This document shows positions 7,393 through 16,193 of a DNA stretch of 64,000 bases, in pieces. Position numbers and translations under genes: made by a program. How positions within the stretch are numbered: the stretch's first letter is position 1; the number at the start of each line of letters is the position of its first letter. Under the pieces are notes generated by a model. It was not told where the DNA came from. It did not search any database and worked only from the letters and a program-made list of their open reading frames with translations. This DNA is from Streptomyces bambusae (GTDB lineage: Bacteria; Actinomycetota; Actinomycetes; Streptomycetales; Streptomycetaceae), in the NCBI RefSeq assembly GCF_020532645.1, contig NZ_JAJAUZ010000022.1:1-64000 (forward strand), in the 5' to 3' direction.

Positions 7393-9207
7393 TCAGACCA
7401 GGCTGTCGCGCCAGGCCCGGTGCAGCGTCGCGAAGCGGCCCGTGCCCGCGATGAGGTCCGCGGGGGCACCGTCCTCGACGATGCGGCCCGCGTCCATGAC
7501 CAGCACCCGGTCCGCGATCTCGACCGTCGAGAGCCGGTGCGCGATCACCACCGCCGTCCGCCCCCGCAGCACCGTGCGCATCGCCTGCTGCACCGCCCGT
7601 TCCCCCGGCACGTCCAGCGAACTCGTCGCCTCGTCCAGGATCAGCACCGCCGGATCCGCCAGCAGCGCCCGCGCGAACGCGACCAGCTGCCGCTGGCCGG
7701 CCGAGATCCGCCCGCCGCGCTTGCGCACGTCCGTGTCGTAGCCGTCCGGCAGCGCCGCGATGAAGTCGTGCGCGCCGATCGCCTTCGCGGCCTGCTCGAT
7801 CTCCGCCCGGGTCGCGTCCGGCCGCCCCAGCGCGATGTTCTCGGCGACGCTGCCCGAGAACAGGAACGCCTCCTGGGTCACCATCACCACCCCGCGCCGC
7901 AGCTCCGGCACCGGCAGGTCGCGCAGGTCCGTCCCGTCCAGCAGCACCCGCCCGTCCGTCGGGTCGTAGAAGCGCGCCAGCAGCTTCGCCAGCGTGGACT
8001 TGCCCGCGCCGGTCGACCCCACCACGGCCACCGTCCGCCCGGCCGCCAGCGTCAGCCGGAACCGCGGCAGCACGTCCGCCCCGCCCTCCCGGTAGGCGAA
8101 CCGCACGTCGTCGAACACCACCTCGCGGCCCGGCAGTTCCCGCTCCTGCACCGGCAGCTCCCGCGGCGCGGCCGGCTCCGGAACCGACGGCACCTGCGCC
8201 AGCAGTCCGGCGATCTTCCCGAGCGAAGCCACCGCCGACTGGTACGAGTTGAGGAACATCGCCAGCCGGTCGATCGGGTCGTACAGCCGCCGCAGGTACA
8301 GCACCGCGGCCGCCAGCACGCCCAGTTCCAGCGAGCCGGTCGCCACCCGGTACGCGCCCCACAGCACGATCGCGGCCACCGCGGTGTTGGCCACCAGCCG
8401 GGAGCCCACCACGTACCGGGCCATCTCGATCAGCGCGTCCCCGTTGGTGCGCTCGTGCGTCCGGTTCAGCCCCAGGAACTCCGCGTCGTTCGCCCGCTCG
8501 CGCCGGAACACCCGTACCGGGCGGATGCCGTTCATGGTCTCCGCGAACTTCACGATCACCGACGCCATCGCCGTGGAACGCTCCGAGTAGATCTCCCCGG
8601 AGCGCCGCCGGTACCCCCGCACCAGCAGGTACAGCGGTACGAACGACAGCACCGCCACCGCGCCGAGCCCGAGGTCCAGCCACACCAGCAGCGCACAGAT
8701 GAGCCCGAACGACAGCACCACCGCGAGGAGTTCCTGGAGGCCCTCGCCGAGCAGCTCGCGCAGCGACTCCACGTCCGTCGTCGACCGGGCGATCAGCCGC
8801 CCCGAGGTGTACCGCTCGTGGAAGTCCAGGCTCAGCTCCTGCGCGTGCCGGAAGATCCGCCCGCGCAGGTCGAGCAGCACGTCCTGGTTCACCCGCGCCG
8901 ACGCCCGGATGTAGCCGTACTGGAAGGCGCCCGCGCCCACCGCGCACAGCAGGTAGCCGACCGCGACCGCCACCAGCGGCCCGTGCCGGCCGTCCCGGAA
9001 CGCCGGCACCCCGCGGTCGATCGCGTACGCCACCAGCAGCGGCCCGCCCTGCGCCGCCGCCTGCTGGAGCACCAGCAGCACCGCCGCCAGCACCACCCCG
9101 CCGCGCCGCTCGCGCAGCAGCGAGCCGAGCAGCCCGCGGGTCGCCCCGGCCGGCGCCGCCAGCTCGTCCCGCTCGATCGCGTCCGGAGCCTGCGCCACCG
9201 TACTCAC
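7393..9207 (-). CDS. ABC exporter half-transporter, catalytic subunit (second gene)
   Basis: A 604-residue type IV ABC exporter: six-helix membrane domain (~25-320) fused to an ATPase domain. Walker A is GSTGAGKST and Walker B ends LILDEATSSLD with the catalytic Glu present. The signature is altered to RISAGQRQ instead of LSGGQ, and the H-loop is VIAHRLSTV. The upstream partner has the opposite pattern, so the two should form a heterodimer with one active and one degenerate ATP site. The GTG start at 9207 overlaps the upstream stop as GTGA. The substrate is unknown; lipid, peptide or drug are possible for this class. Confidence 0.9.
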   Translation of the reverse strand: MSTVAQAPDAIERDELAAPAGATRGLLGSLLRERRGGVVLAAVLLVLQQAAAQGGPLLVAYAIDRGVPAFRDGRHGPLVAVAVGYLLCAVGAGAFQYGYIRASARVNQDVLLDLRGRIFRHAQELSLDFHERYTSGRLIARSTTDVESLRELLGEGLQELLAVVLSFGLICALLVWLDLGLGAVAVLSFVPLYLLVRGYRRRSGEIYSERSTAMASVIVKFAETMNGIRPVRVFRRERANDAEFLGLNRTHERTNGDALIEMARYVVGSRLVANTAVAAIVLWGAYRVATGSLELGVLAAAVLYLRRLYDPIDRLAMFLNSYQSAVASLGKIAGLLAQVPSVPEPAAPRELPVQERELPGREVVFDDVRFAYREGGADVLPRFRLTLAAGRTVAVVGSTGAGKSTLAKLLARFYDPTDGRVLLDGTDLRDLPVPELRRGVVMVTQEAFLFSGSVAENIALGRPDATRAEIEQAAKAIGAHDFIAALPDGYDTDVRKRGGRISAGQRQLVAFARALLADPAVLILDEATSSLDVPGERAVQQAMRTVLRGRTAVVIAHRLSTVEIADRVLVMDAGRIVEDGAPADLIAGTGRFATLHRAWRDSLV

Positions 9208-11024
9208 CGTCCGTCCTCTTCCCCCGAAGCCGCAGCCGATGCCGAGGCCGACAGCCCCGACATCAGCCACGCGTACTCCGCACTGTCCCGCAGCAGTTCC
9301 TGATGCGTGCCGACCGCCGTCACCCGGCCCTCCGACAGCAGCGCCACCCGGTCCGCGAGCAGCACCGTCGACGGCCGGTGCGCCACCACCAGCGCGGTGG
9401 TGTCCGCCAGCACCTCCCGCAAGGACGCCTCGACCAGCGCCTCCGTGTGCACGTCCAGCGCCGACAGGGGGTCGTCGAGCACCAGGAACCGCGGGCTGCC
9501 CGCCACCGCCCGGGCCAGCGCGAGCCGCTGCCGCTGCCCGCCGGACAGGCTCAGCCCCTGCTCGCCGACCTGCGTGTCGACCCCGTCCGGCAGCCCGGAC
9601 ACGAAGCCCGCCTGCGCCGTCTCCAGGGCCCGGTCCAGCTCCGGCCCGCCCATCCGCACGTTCTCCGCGACCGTCGCCGAGAACAGCGTCGGCTCCTCGA
9701 AGGCCACCGACACCATCGACCGCAGCCGCTCCCGGGGCAGTTCGCGGATGTCCCGGCCGTCCAGGGTGATCCGCCCGGCCGTCAGCTCGTGCAGCCGCGG
9801 CACCAGCGCCGTCAGCGTGGTCTTGCCGCTGCCGGTGGCGCCGACCAGCGCCATCGTCTCGCCCGGCCGCACGTGCAGGTCGATGCCGTCGAGCACCGGC
9901 CGGCTGCCGGGATCCGCGTCCGGGTACCGGAACCGCACCCCTTCGAACCGGAGCCCGCCGTCCTTCTCCGGCCGTCCCTCCTGCGGTTCCGAAGACGCCT
10001 GCGGTTCCGAGGAAGCCTGCGCCCCCGTGTCCTCCCGGTGCTCGTCGAGCACCTCGAAGTACCGCTGGGTCGCCGTCGCCGCCTCCTGGCACAGCGCCAG
10101 CAGATAGCCCAGCGAGTCCACCGGCCAGCGCAGCGCCAGCGCCGTCGACAGGAAGGCCACCAGGGTGCCCGCCGACAGGTCCCCGTCCGCCACCTGCACG
10201 GTGCCCAGCACCAGCGCCGTGCCGATCGCCAGCTCCGGCAGCGTGGTCATCACCGCCGAAATGCCCGCCAGCAGCCGCGCCTTGTGCAGCTCGGTCCCCC
10301 GCAGCTCCCCGGCCAGCTCCCGGAAGGCCCGTGCCTGGCTGCGGTGCCGGCCGAAGCACTTGATGATGCGGATCCCGAGGACGCTCTCCTCGATCACCGT
10401 GGTCAGATCGCCCGCCTGGTCCTGCGACCGCCGCGAGGCCACCGCGTACTTCCGCTCGAAAGCGCCCGCGAGCAGCAGCAGCGGCACCACCGGCACCAGC
10501 AGCACCAGCCCCAGCGTCCACTTCTGCATCAGCAGGATCACCGCGCCGACCAGGATGGTCACCCCGTTGACCACCAGGAACGTCAGCGGGAACACCAGGA
10601 ACAGCCGCACCAGCATCAGGTCCGCGGTGGCGCGGGACAGCAGCTGCCCCGAGGCCCACTTGTCGTGGAACGCCACCGGCAGCCGCTGCAGGTGCCCGTA
10701 CAGGTCGCCGCGCATGTCCGCCTCGACCCGCGACAGCGGCCGGGCCACCAGCCACCGCCGGTACCCGAACAGCAGCGCCTCGGCGACCCCGAGCAGCAGC
10801 AGGTACAGCGCCCCCAGCCACACCCCCGCGGTGTCCCCGGAGGCCACCGGCCCGTCCACGATCCATTTCAGGACCAGCGGGATCACCAGACTCAGGCAGG
10901 ACGCGACGACCGCGATGACGGCCGCCCCGAACCACCGGGCGCGCACCGGGCGGACGTACGGCCACAGCCGCAGCAGCGTCCGCACCGCGGACGGATGAGT
11001 GGAGGGTGCATCTATGGAGGACAT
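9204..11024 (-). CDS. ABC exporter half-transporter, degenerate-site subunit (first gene)
   Basis: A 606-residue membrane/ATPase fusion. Walker A is GATGSGKTT and the signature is a perfect LSGGQRQR, but Walker B ends FLVLDDPLSALD with Asp in place of the catalytic Glu. The H-loop is VVAHRPSTV. A linker before the ATPase domain holds a short duplicated unit QASSEPQASSEPQ. It pairs with the overlapping downstream gene in the manner of heterodimeric exporters such as TM287/288 or BmrCD (family knowledge). ATG at 11024 starts a conventional cytosolic N-terminus (MSSIDAPSTHPSAVRTLLRL). The ribosome site is weak. Confidence 0.9.
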   Translation of the reverse strand: MSSIDAPSTHPSAVRTLLRLWPYVRPVRARWFGAAVIAVVASCLSLVIPLVLKWIVDGPVASGDTAGVWLGALYLLLLGVAEALLFGYRRWLVARPLSRVEADMRGDLYGHLQRLPVAFHDKWASGQLLSRATADLMLVRLFLVFPLTFLVVNGVTILVGAVILLMQKWTLGLVLLVPVVPLLLLAGAFERKYAVASRRSQDQAGDLTTVIEESVLGIRIIKCFGRHRSQARAFRELAGELRGTELHKARLLAGISAVMTTLPELAIGTALVLGTVQVADGDLSAGTLVAFLSTALALRWPVDSLGYLLALCQEAATATQRYFEVLDEHREDTGAQASSEPQASSEPQEGRPEKDGGLRFEGVRFRYPDADPGSRPVLDGIDLHVRPGETMALVGATGSGKTTLTALVPRLHELTAGRITLDGRDIRELPRERLRSMVSVAFEEPTLFSATVAENVRMGGPELDRALETAQAGFVSGLPDGVDTQVGEQGLSLSGGQRQRLALARAVAGSPRFLVLDDPLSALDVHTEALVEASLREVLADTTALVVAHRPSTVLLADRVALLSEGRVTAVGTHQELLRDSAEYAWLMSGLSASASAAASGEEDGR

Positions 11025-11093
11025 CAGGCGTGAGCTTACGATTCGCTCCTGACGCTGCCCAGCGAATATTCGGTGGACTTCCGGGGGGAAACC

Positions 11094-12338
11094 ATGAAGC
11101 GGATCCGGCATGCCGTGCCCGTCCTGATGCTGTTGCTGTCACCCGCGCTGACCGGCTGCTGGGGCGACGACGACCGGGGTGCCGCCGTGTACGGCAAGCC
11201 CCTCGCCGAGCAGCTGAAGGCGGCCGTGGCCGAGACCCGCGCGGCCGGTTCCGCCCGCTTCACGGCGACCGTCGAGTACAACGCGCCCACCAGCACCGCC
11301 CGCCACGTCACCACCGGCACCCTCGACTTCGCCCACGGCACCTCCCGGGCCGAACTCACCCGCGAGATCCCCTCGGACTTCCCCGTGGACGCCGCCCCGC
11401 GGCTGGACCGCAACGGCGCCGCCTACCCGCTCACCCTCGCCACCGCCGGCACCGACGTGTACGCCCGCGGCGACGACGGCGTCTGGCTGCACTGGCCGCA
11501 GGCCGCCCGCAAGGCCCTCGACCCCAAGGGCGAGGCCCCCGTCTCCGCCCACGCCCCCGGCCGGGTCCTGCCGTTCGGCGGCACCCTCGCCGAACTCGTC
11601 GCCGCCGCCGTGCCCCGCCAGGAACCCCTCCGCCGCGAGGGCGGCGCCCGCGAGTACGCCGCCACCGTGCCGCTCGGCCGCGCCCAGGACCTGCTGCCGT
11701 CCCGCATCGGACCGAAGACCGACAGCAAGGCGTACGTGGACGAACAGCTGCCGCTCACCGTGGTCCTCGACGCCCACGGCCGGCTGCTCTCCGCCGACGT
11801 GGACCTGGTGACCCTGCTGGAGCAGGTCAACGGCAGCCGCCACCAGAGCATGCAGGGCATGCCCGGCGTCACCGGCCTGCACGCCACCCTCACCCTGTCC
11901 GAGCACGGCGAGCCCGCCGGGATCCGCACCCCCGACCGGGCCCGCACCGCCGACGCCCGCCGGTCCGCCGCCGACGTCAAGACCCGGCCCAGGGGCACCT
12001 GCGCCGTGCCCACCGCCGGCCTCGCCGACGCCGCCCGGGTCCGCGTCGTCGGCTGCGACCGCCCGCACACCATGCGGGTGTTCAAGACCACCGGCACCTC
12101 CGACGCCGGCCGCATCACCCCCGCCCGGTACCTCGCGGACACCTGCGACGCCCCCTACCGCAGGCTGCCCGCCGCCTGGAAGCGCGGCGCACAGGAGCCG
12201 TACGGCCACCTGGTCGCCATCCGCAGCAGCTCGTTCCGGATGCGCTTCGACTCCTCCGGCAAGGTCACCGGCCCCGAGCCCAAACTCGCCATGGACGTCG
12301 TCTGCTACGTGCGCACCCCCGCCACCGGCACCCGCTGA
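11094..12338 (+). CDS. Secreted lipoprotein with septum-formation-like C-terminal region
   Basis: A 414-residue predicted lipoprotein: KRIRH n-region, hydrophobic core, and lipobox LTGC with the modified Cys near residue 18. The N-terminal part (ARFTATVEYN...GTLDFAHG) resembles LppX/LolA-type lipid-binding folds. The C-terminal ~110 residues carry paired cysteines (GTCAVP, VVGCDRPHTMRVFK, LADTCDAPY, VVCYV) in an arrangement reminiscent of Septum_form domains. ATG at 11094 has GGGGGGAA nearby; an upstream in-frame GTG at 11073 is less likely. It is divergent from the ABC exporter genes and may share its promoter region. The function is not known. Confidence 0.75.
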   Translation: MKRIRHAVPVLMLLLSPALTGCWGDDDRGAAVYGKPLAEQLKAAVAETRAAGSARFTATVEYNAPTSTARHVTTGTLDFAHGTSRAELTREIPSDFPVDAAPRLDRNGAAYPLTLATAGTDVYARGDDGVWLHWPQAARKALDPKGEAPVSAHAPGRVLPFGGTLAELVAAAVPRQEPLRREGGAREYAATVPLGRAQDLLPSRIGPKTDSKAYVDEQLPLTVVLDAHGRLLSADVDLVTLLEQVNGSRHQSMQGMPGVTGLHATLTLSEHGEPAGIRTPDRARTADARRSAADVKTRPRGTCAVPTAGLADAARVRVVGCDRPHTMRVFKTTGTSDAGRITPARYLADTCDAPYRRLPAAWKRGAQEPYGHLVAIRSSSFRMRFDSSGKVTGPEPKLAMDVVCYVRTPATGTR

Positions 12339-12382
12339 GCCGCCCGGCCCTGCTCCGCACCCGGCCCGGTTCCGCACCCGCC

Positions 12383-14662
12383 TCAGTTCCGCACCCGCAG
12401 CAGCAGCACCGACCGGGCCGGGACCGTCACCGTGGACCCGCCCCGGTGCACGGTGCCCGGCGCCGCCGCCTGCTCCTCCTGCGAGGTGTCCAGCACCAGC
12501 TCGTACTCCTGCGCCCACGGCGGCCCCGGCAGCACCCACGCGGCCGGCCGGTCCGCCGCGTGCAGCACCGCCAGGAAGCTGTCGTCCACCACCGGCTCGC
12601 CCCGCGCGTCCCGCCCCGGGATGTCCCGGCCCGACAGGTACAGGCCCAGCGACGCCGCCGGCGCGTACCAGTCCCGCTCCGTCATCTCGGCGCCCGCCGG
12701 CGTGAACCACGCCAGGTCCCGCAGCCCGTCCGCGCCCTGCGCCCGCCCCGAGAAGAACGCCCGCCGCCGCAGCACCGGATGCGCGTGCCGCAGCGCGATC
12801 AGCCGCGTCGTCAGCTCCAGCAGCGGCCGCCACTGCGGATCCCCGGCCAGCGACCAGTCCACCCAGCCGGTCTCGTTGTCCTGGCAGTACGCGTTGTTGT
12901 TGCCGCCCTGGGTGCGGCCCAGCTCGTCCCCGGCGACCAGCATCGGCACCCCCGTCGACAGCAGCAGCGTCGTCAGCAGGTTCCGCAGCTGGCGGCGGCG
13001 CAGCGCCCGGATCCGCGGATCGTCGCTCTCGCCCTCCGCCCCGCAGTTCCACGACCGGTTGTCGTTGCTGCCGTCCCGGTTGCCCTCCCCGTTGGCCTCG
13101 TTGTGCTTGCGCTCGTACGACACCAGGTCGCGCAGCGTGAAACCGTCGTGCGCGGTCACGAAGTTCACCGACGCGTACGGCCGCCGCCCGCCCCACGCGT
13201 ACAGGTCACTGGACCCCGACAGCCGGTACCCGAGGTCCCGCACGTCCGGCAGCGCGCCCCGCCAGAAGTCCCGTACGGCATCCCGGTAGCGGTCGTTCCA
13301 CTCCGTCCACAGCGGCGGGAACGCGCCCACCTGGTAGCCGCCCGAGCCCACGTCCCACGGCTCCGCGATCAGCTTCACCCGCCGCAGCACCGGGTCCTGC
13401 GCGATCACCGCCAGGAACGGCGACAGCATGTCCACGTCGTGCATGGACCGGGCCAGCGCCGCCGCCAGGTCGAAACGGAAGCCGTCCACCCCCATCTCCG
13501 TCACCCAGTACCGCAGCGAGTCGGTGATCAGCCGCAGCACGTGCGGGCGGCCCGCGTGCAGGGTGTTCCCGCAGCCCGTGTAGTCCGCGTACCGGCGCTG
13601 GTCCGACTGGAGCCGGTAGTAGCCCCGGTTGTCGATGCCCCGCAGCGACAGCGTCGGCCCCAGCTCGCCCGCCTCCGCGGTGTGGTTGTAGACCACGTCG
13701 AGGATCACCTCGATGCCCGCCGCGTGCAGCGCCCGCACCATCCGCTTGAACTCGCCCACCTGCTGCCCGGCCGTACCCGACGACGAGTAGCCGGCGTGCG
13801 GCGCGAAGTAGCCGATCGAGTTGTAGCCCCAGTGGTTGCGCAGCCCCCGCCGCAGCAGGTGGTCCTCGTGCGCGAACTGGTGCACCGGCAGCAGCTCCAC
13901 CGCCGTCACCCCCAGCCGGGTCAGGTGCCCGACCGCCGCCGGGTGCGCCAGCCCGGCGTACGTGCCCCGCAGCTCCGGCGGCACCTCCGGGTGGCGCATG
14001 GTGAACCCGCGCACGTGCAGCTCGTAGATGACCGAGTCGGCCCACGGCGTCTTCGGCCGCACGTCGTCCGCCCAGTCGTCGTCATCGTGGACGACCACCC
14101 CCTTGGGCACGTACGGCGCCGAATCCCGGTCGTCGCGCACGGTGTCCGCGATGTACTGCTGCGGCCAGTCCCGGACGTGCCCGTACACCTCGGCGGGCAG
14201 GGCGAAGTCGCCGTCCACGGCCCGTGCGTACGGGTCCAGCAGCAGCTTCGCCGGATTGAACCGGGCGCCCGTCCACGGGTCCCAGCGCCCGTGCACCCGG
14301 AACCCGTACCGCTGCCCGGGCCGCACCCCCGGCACGAAGCCGTGCCAGATCTCGTGCGTCAGCTCCGGCAGCGGCAGCCGGGTCTCCACCACCGCCCCGC
14401 TGCCCGGGCTCTGCTCGTCGAACAGGCACAGCTCGACCCGCTCCGCACCGCCGCCCGCCCACAGCGCGAAGTTCGTACCCGCCACCCCGTCCGGGCCCAC
14501 CCGGAACCGGGCTCCCAGCGGGGTCGGGGCCCCCGGCCACACCGGCGGCCCCGCCGGCACCGGCCCGCCCGCCCCCCGCGCTCCGTCCGCCGTACGCGGG
14601 GCGGGCGCGGCCGGCCCCGCCCGCACCGCACCCGCGGCCTGCTGCTCTGCTGCGCTCGACAC
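12383..14662 (-). CDS. glgX: Glycogen debranching enzyme (isoamylase type)
   Basis: A 759-residue GH13 enzyme that hydrolyses alpha-1,6 branches of glycogen. An N-terminal CBM48-like domain (LGARFRVGPDGVAGTNFALW) is followed by the catalytic barrel with all four GH13 regions: DVVYNH, GFRFDLAAAL (nucleophile Asp), KLIAEPWD (acid Glu) and FVTAHDGF. It also has GlgX-type NNNAYCQDNETGWVDW. The GTG start at 14662 has GGGAGG seven bases upstream. The first ~40 residues are an Ala/Pro-rich extension not found in enterobacterial GlgX. It is convergent with the lipoprotein gene, with three copies of TCCGCACCCG in the short gap. Confidence 0.95.
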   Translation of the reverse strand: MSSAAEQQAAGAVRAGPAAPAPRTADGARGAGGPVPAGPPVWPGAPTPLGARFRVGPDGVAGTNFALWAGGGAERVELCLFDEQSPGSGAVVETRLPLPELTHEIWHGFVPGVRPGQRYGFRVHGRWDPWTGARFNPAKLLLDPYARAVDGDFALPAEVYGHVRDWPQQYIADTVRDDRDSAPYVPKGVVVHDDDDWADDVRPKTPWADSVIYELHVRGFTMRHPEVPPELRGTYAGLAHPAAVGHLTRLGVTAVELLPVHQFAHEDHLLRRGLRNHWGYNSIGYFAPHAGYSSSGTAGQQVGEFKRMVRALHAAGIEVILDVVYNHTAEAGELGPTLSLRGIDNRGYYRLQSDQRRYADYTGCGNTLHAGRPHVLRLITDSLRYWVTEMGVDGFRFDLAAALARSMHDVDMLSPFLAVIAQDPVLRRVKLIAEPWDVGSGGYQVGAFPPLWTEWNDRYRDAVRDFWRGALPDVRDLGYRLSGSSDLYAWGGRRPYASVNFVTAHDGFTLRDLVSYERKHNEANGEGNRDGSNDNRSWNCGAEGESDDPRIRALRRRQLRNLLTTLLLSTGVPMLVAGDELGRTQGGNNNAYCQDNETGWVDWSLAGDPQWRPLLELTTRLIALRHAHPVLRRRAFFSGRAQGADGLRDLAWFTPAGAEMTERDWYAPAASLGLYLSGRDIPGRDARGEPVVDDSFLAVLHAADRPAAWVLPGPPWAQEYELVLDTSQEEQAAAPGTVHRGGSTVTVPARSVLLLRVRN

Positions 14663-14814
14663 CGTCCGGCCTCCCGCGGCTCTCGGTACCTGCGGGGCCC
14701 GGGGGCCGCGGCGTCCCGGCCACGGCCCGCCCCCGTCTGGTCCTTCCCCCTGTTCTGCCCCCAACCGGGCCCGCCCTCACGTTTCCCCCGGAGGGGCGCA
14801 CTCGTTGCAGGGGC

Positions 14815-16035
14815 GTGAGCTATGTGAAGAGGCGGCTGCTGGCCGCCGCGGTGGTGTGGGCGGGGCTGGCCGCGGGGGCGGCCGGATGCACCGGGCAGAG
14901 CGCTCCCGGCATCGAGGTGGCGCTGCCCGGCAAACCCAGGGCGCCGCGCGACGCGATCAGGATCACCCCCGAGGACGGCGCCCGGGGGGTGCCGGCCGGC
15001 GGACCGCTGACCGTCACCGTGCCCGAGGGCCGGCTGGAGCGGGTCCTCGTCACCAAGGTGGAGGACGCCCAGACGGAGGAGGTGCCCGGCAGCATCGCCC
15101 CCGACGGGCTCAGCTGGAGCCCCGACCCGGCCGCCGGGAAGCTCGCGCTGGCCGCCAAGTACACCGTGGACGCCGTCGCCCTCGACGGCCACGAGCGCCG
15201 CCAGGCCCGCCACACCACCTTCACCACGTACGTCCCCGAGGAGCGGTTCATCGGCTACTTCAAGCCGGAGAACCGCTCGACCGTCGGCACCGGCATGATC
15301 GTCTCGTTCAAGTTCAACCGGTCCATCGAGAACCGCGCCGACGTCGAGCGGGCCATCACCGTCACCGCCGACCCCGAGACCGAGGTGGCCGGCCACTGGT
15401 TCGGCAAGGACCGTCTCGACTTCCGGCCCCGCCGCTACTGGAAGCCCGGCACCGAGGTCACCATCGCCATGAACCTCCGGGACGTCGAGGGCGCACCCGG
15501 TTCGTACGGCATCCAGAGCAAGACGGTCCGCTTCACCGTGGGCCGGCACCAGGTCTCGACCGTGGACGCCGAGGCGCACACCATGGAGGTCCGCCGCGAC
15601 GGGAAGCTGCTGTCCACCGTCCCCATCAGCGCCGGCGCGCCGAAGACCACCACGTACAACGGGAAGATGGTGGTCTCCGAGCTGTTCGACGTGACCCGGA
15701 TGAACGGGCAGACCGTCGGCTTCGGCGGCGAGTACGACATCCCCGACGTGCCGCACGCCATGCGCCTGACCGCCTCCGGCACCTTCCTGCACGGGAACTA
15801 CTGGGCCTCCCCGGACACCTTCGGCTCGCAGAACACCAGCCACGGCTGCATCGGCCTGCGCGACGACAAGGGCGGCGGCTCCGACACCCCGGCCGGCTGG
15901 TTCTTCGACCGCACCCTCATCGGCGACGTGGTCGAGGTCGTCAACTCGAAGGACAAGACCGTCGCCCCGGACAACGGGCTGGGCGGCTGGAACCTCAGCT
16001 GGGCCGACTGGACCGCCGGCTCCTCCCTCACCTGA
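14815..16035 (+). CDS. L,D-transpeptidase lipoprotein (first of three)
   Basis: A 406-residue predicted lipoprotein (lipobox AAGC near residue 25). Two Ig-like beta domains (~45-260) precede the YkuD catalytic domain. The active site is complete: HGNYW, then NTSHGCIGL with nucleophile Cys. The family makes 3-3 cross-links between diaminopimelate residues or attaches proteins to peptidoglycan. It is a close paralogue of the gene at 19.7-20.9 kb: both have FGGEYDI-DVPHAMRL and a WSEWKA/WADWTA-type end. The GTG at 14815 was chosen; GTG at 14824 is possible. It is followed by the SpaA-repeat adhesin gene after 158 bp. Confidence 0.93.
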   Translation: MSYVKRRLLAAAVVWAGLAAGAAGCTGQSAPGIEVALPGKPRAPRDAIRITPEDGARGVPAGGPLTVTVPEGRLERVLVTKVEDAQTEEVPGSIAPDGLSWSPDPAAGKLALAAKYTVDAVALDGHERRQARHTTFTTYVPEERFIGYFKPENRSTVGTGMIVSFKFNRSIENRADVERAITVTADPETEVAGHWFGKDRLDFRPRRYWKPGTEVTIAMNLRDVEGAPGSYGIQSKTVRFTVGRHQVSTVDAEAHTMEVRRDGKLLSTVPISAGAPKTTTYNGKMVVSELFDVTRMNGQTVGFGGEYDIPDVPHAMRLTASGTFLHGNYWASPDTFGSQNTSHGCIGLRDDKGGGSDTPAGWFFDRTLIGDVVEVVNSKDKTVAPDNGLGGWNLSWADWTAGSSLT

Positions 16036-16193
16036 CGCCCGGGGCCGGGGGCCGGGGGCTGTCGCCCGGACGGGTGCAGCACCGGGGTGATTGTGTGACC
16101 TCAATGCCGTAGCGGCGAGTGTCGCCCGGCGGTCTCCCGCACCCCGCCGTCCAGCCTGTCAGGGCAACAGCCTCAGGCGACGGACGGAGTGTC

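Noticed and set aside
16036..16193. Possible cyclic di-AMP riboswitch before the adhesin gene
   Set aside because: Wall-related genes in this genus often have one, but the conserved core of that class was not seen; only a GC-rich leader.
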